Source of the DNA: Miltoncostaea sp963770865
GTDB lineage: Bacteria > Actinomycetota > Thermoleophilia > Miltoncostaeales > Miltoncostaeaceae
NCBI GenBank assembly: GCA_963770865.1
Contig: CAVYRD010000010.1
Location: forward strand, 124,001 to 188,000
Direction of reading: 5' to 3'
DNA: 64,000 bases
The translations under genes and the position numbers were made by a program. This document shows, piece by piece, positions 62,226 through 64,000 of this stretch. The notes under the pieces were generated by a model. It was not told the DNA's origin. It did not search any database and saw nothing but the letters and a program-made list of their open reading frames with translations. Position 1 is the stretch's first letter. Every line of letters begins with the position of its first letter.

Positions 62226-62929
62226 TCTCGCGGGTGGTGGACCGGGTGCTGTGGTGGCTCTCGCACGTCATCGTGCTGCCGCTGCTCCACCTGCCGCCGC
62301 TGCGGATGCGGCGGGTGAACCACGAGGTGGTGCCCCGGACCGGCCCGCTGCTGCTGGTCTGCAACCACGTCTCCGTCGCCGACCCGCTGGTGCTGACGGC
62401 CGCCGCCCGCCCGCGGCGGACGGCGATGATGGCGAAGGCGGAGCTGTTCAAGAACCCCGTCTTCGCGGCGCTGCTGCGTACCTGCCGGGCGTTCCCGATC
62501 AAGCGCAACCAGGTCGACGTGGGCGCCGTGCGCCACGCGCTGGCACTCCTCGAGGAGGGCCACAGCCTGGTGGTGTTCCCGGAGGGCCACGTCAGCCGCA
62601 CCGGCCACATGCGGCGCGGGCACGTCGGCGCGGGGTTCTTCTCACTGCGCCCCGGCGTCGTCACGATCCCCTGCGCGGTGTGGGACACGCAGCTCTTCCG
62701 CGGCCCGGCCCGCGTCGTGTTCGGCGAGCCGATCGACATGAGCGACATCCCGCCGGGGCCGCGCAAGCAGCGCAACCGCGCGGCGACGGACCGCATCATG
62801 GCGGTGCTCTGCGACATGGTCACCGAGATCGGCGGCCCGCTCCAGCCCCCGCCCGCCGGCGACCCCCAGGCCGAGGACCGGCGCAAGGGCCGGGTCACGC
62901 CCCGCCCGTTCGAGCAGCCGGTCGCCTGA
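62222..62929 (+). CDS. plsC: 1-acyl-sn-glycerol-3-phosphate acyltransferase
   Basis: PlsC adds the second acyl chain to make phosphatidic acid at the inner membrane. The 235-residue protein has an N-terminal hydrophobic helix (WWLSHVIVLPLLHLP), the catalytic HX4D in VCNHVSVADPLVLTAAARPR and the substrate-binding FPEGHVSRTGHMRRGHVGAG. The usual IPCA-type motif is IPCAVWDT. GTG 62222 overlaps the upstream stop. Family members with other lysophospholipid acceptors are hard to distinguish, so the precise substrate is likely but not sure. A hairpin follows five bases after the stop. Confidence 0.85.
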   Translation: MISRVVDRVLWWLSHVIVLPLLHLPPLRMRRVNHEVVPRTGPLLLVCNHVSVADPLVLTAAARPRRTAMMAKAELFKNPVFAALLRTCRAFPIKRNQVDVGAVRHALALLEEGHSLVVFPEGHVSRTGHMRRGHVGAGFFSLRPGVVTIPCAVWDTQLFRGPARVVFGEPIDMSDIPPGPRKQRNRAATDRIMAVLCDMVTEIGGPLQPPPAGDPQAEDRRKGRVTPRPFEQPVA

Positions 62930-62933
62930 GCCG

Positions 62934-62955
62934 GCCGGGCTCAGATGAGCCCGGC
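62934..62955. terminator. Hairpin between plsC and the converging gene
   Basis: GCCGGGCTC (62934-62942) pairs perfectly with GAGCCCGGC (62947-62955) around the loop AGAT. It begins four bases after the plsC stop and overlaps the last codons of the opposite-strand gene, so it can end both transcripts. Confidence 0.65.
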
Positions 62956-63658
62956 GAACACCATCAGGGCGACGAGCAGGCAGGAGGTCGAGACGCCGGC
63001 CAGCTCCAGGCGGTGCCGCTCGACGAACGCGAGCGCCGGGCGGTGGCCGCCCGAGCGCACGCCGCCCCTCGGCAGCAGCGCGACGGCCGCGGCGACGCCG
63101 GCGAGGCCGAGCAGGACCAGGGCGAGGGTCGAGGCGCGGTCGGGCGCGGAGGGGGCGCTGACCGACGCCGCCGCCGGGGCGCGCCGGCCGGTGAGCTGCT
63201 TGCTGGTCGCGCCCGCGCCGGCGAGGGCGGCCGCCGCGCCCGGCGAACTCGTCCCGCAGTCCGCGGACGGTGCGCATGACGGCGGCCTTCGTGCGACGCG
63301 CCTCGGCCCGGCGGGCCAGCTGCACGGCGCGCGCGCGGGCCTTCGCGGCGGCGGCCTCCGCGGCCGTCTGCCCGGAGGAGGACGAGGTGCTCGCTGCGGG
63401 CGCGGACGCGGCCGGGGCGCTCGGGGCGGGGGAGGCCGGGGGCGCGGGCACCGGGGTCGCGGCCGGCGCCGGGGTCGCGGCCGGCGCCGGCGTCTCGGTC
63501 GTCGAGGGCGCGGACGGGGTCGCGGGGGCCTCGGGCGCGGCGGCCACGGTCGGGGGCGGCGCGTCCGGGCGGCCGAGCGCCGGCTGCTGGGCCGACGCCG
63601 CGCCTGCGCCCACGCCGAGGGCCACGAGGAGCACGGCGATGAACAGCGGGAACCGCAT
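62941..63658 (-). CDS. Secreted/membrane-anchored Ala-Pro-rich protein, one frameshift
   Basis: From ATG 63658 the product has a signal peptide (FPLFIAVLLVALGVGAGAAS), then about 75 residues of alanine, proline, threonine and serine, including repeated units ATPAPAATP. A charged coil (AEAAAAKARARAVQLARRAE) follows. Near 63245 one base changes the frame. The continuation has two hydrophobic helices, TLALVLLGLAGVAAAVALLP and LAGVSTSCLLVALMVFAGLI, where the protein ends. No enzymatic domain is seen; a wall-spanning spacer or envelope protein is likely. The low-complexity part is GC-rich, which favours sequencing errors. Confidence 0.55.
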
Positions 63659-63845
63659 CAGGAGGCCACGCTACCGGACCGTGGGCCCCGCGTGGCCCCC
63701 CGTCGGTATGGCGCACGGGGCCGGATCGTGAGGAATCCGTGAACGCCGTGCGGGCGGTCGCGCGCCTTCAGGGAACCCCGCGAGGGGCCGATGAGCGGAG
63801 GGTCGGGGGCGCCGGTCCCCTTGCTACTCTGCGCGGGCGAACTCG

Positions 63846-64000
63846 ATGAAGCGCGACTACTACGAGATCCTCGGCGTGTCCCGCGATGCGGCCGAGGCCG
63901 ACATCAAGCGGGCGTTCCGCCGCAAGGCGCGCGAGCTCCACCCGGACGTGAACCCCGATCCGCGCGCCGAGGAGATGTTCAAGGAGGCCGCCGAGGCCTA
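63846..64000 (+). CDS. dnaJ: Chaperone DnaJ, N-terminal part (cut by window end)
   Basis: The J domain begins at ATG 63846 with KRDYYEILGVSRDAAEADIK and contains the DnaK-activating HPD motif in ARELHPDVNPDPRAE. DnaJ stimulates DnaK in protein folding. The rest, including the glycine-rich and zinc-finger regions needed to separate DnaJ from shorter J proteins, lies beyond the window. The position a short distance after hrcA is the common hrcA-dnaJ order. TACTCT at 63825-63830 may be its -10 box. Confidence 0.85.
   Translation, partial: MKRDYYEILGVSRDAAEADIKRAFRRKARELHPDVNPDPRAEEMFKEAAEA

Noticed and set aside
60000..63845. CIRCE operator for HrcA
   Set aside because: No TTAGCACTC-N9-GAGTGCTAA or close variant is present near hrcA or upstream of dnaJ.

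Overview
The window reads as a chromosome segment of a high-GC actinobacterium, most likely of the class Thermoleophilia. This is an inference from base composition, gene order and protein character; no rRNA or other marker is present to confirm it. Housekeeping genes form both ends. A roughly 41 kb accessory region for surface polysaccharide, full of insertion sequences, lies between them.

Left end (1-4.6 kb): the rpmA tail, a short divergent obg, proB, proA, nadD and rsfS on one strand, then tRNA-Ala(GGC) behind a clear sigma-70-type promoter.

Accessory region A (4.6-27 kb): a broken capD-like gene, a plus-strand run of glycosyltransferases (GT2, GT4, GT2, GT4, a polytopic membrane protein, DUF1616), a converging GT4/GT2 pair, a secreted GH26 glycosidase and a second polytopic membrane protein. 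Among them lie IS481 remnants, an IS110 element, two IS3-type elements and an IS256 element. The last 48 bases of the tRNA-Ala gene recur as a 43/48 direct repeat at 26981-27028, so 4.58-26.98 kb looks like a tRNA-targeted island that has lost its integrase. The IS110 element sits precisely inside an IS481 remnant. Its leader carries two hairpin loops matching the target and the element's own end junction, as expected of a bridge RNA.

Accessory region B (27-45.5 kb): a mostly minus-strand export and assembly locus with several glycosyltransferases, a zinc-ribbon dTDP-rhamnose-4-epimerase-like enzyme, Wzt/Wzm ABC exporter, polysaccharide deacetylase and methyltransferase. Plus-strand GT4, GT61 and a deleted sulfotransferase follow, then a second secreted GH26 and a DUF1361 membrane protein. 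Together these suggest a decorated polymer made on the inner face, exported through Wzm/Wzt and trimmed outside by GH26 enzymes.

Right end (45.7-64 kb): an HTH protein, a GNAT acetyltransferase, leuS, comEA, ftsH, comEC, holA, rpsT (opposite strand), then the tightly overlapping murJ-lepA-hemW-hrcA-unknown-plsC unit, a low-complexity membrane-anchored protein and the start of dnaJ.

Single-base frame breaks occur in many genes, including leuS and nadD, which are normally essential. Most that I could reconstruct are one extra G or C, so many apparent pseudogenes may be sequence errors. Truncations by IS elements, internal deletions and the capD stop codon need separate explanations.
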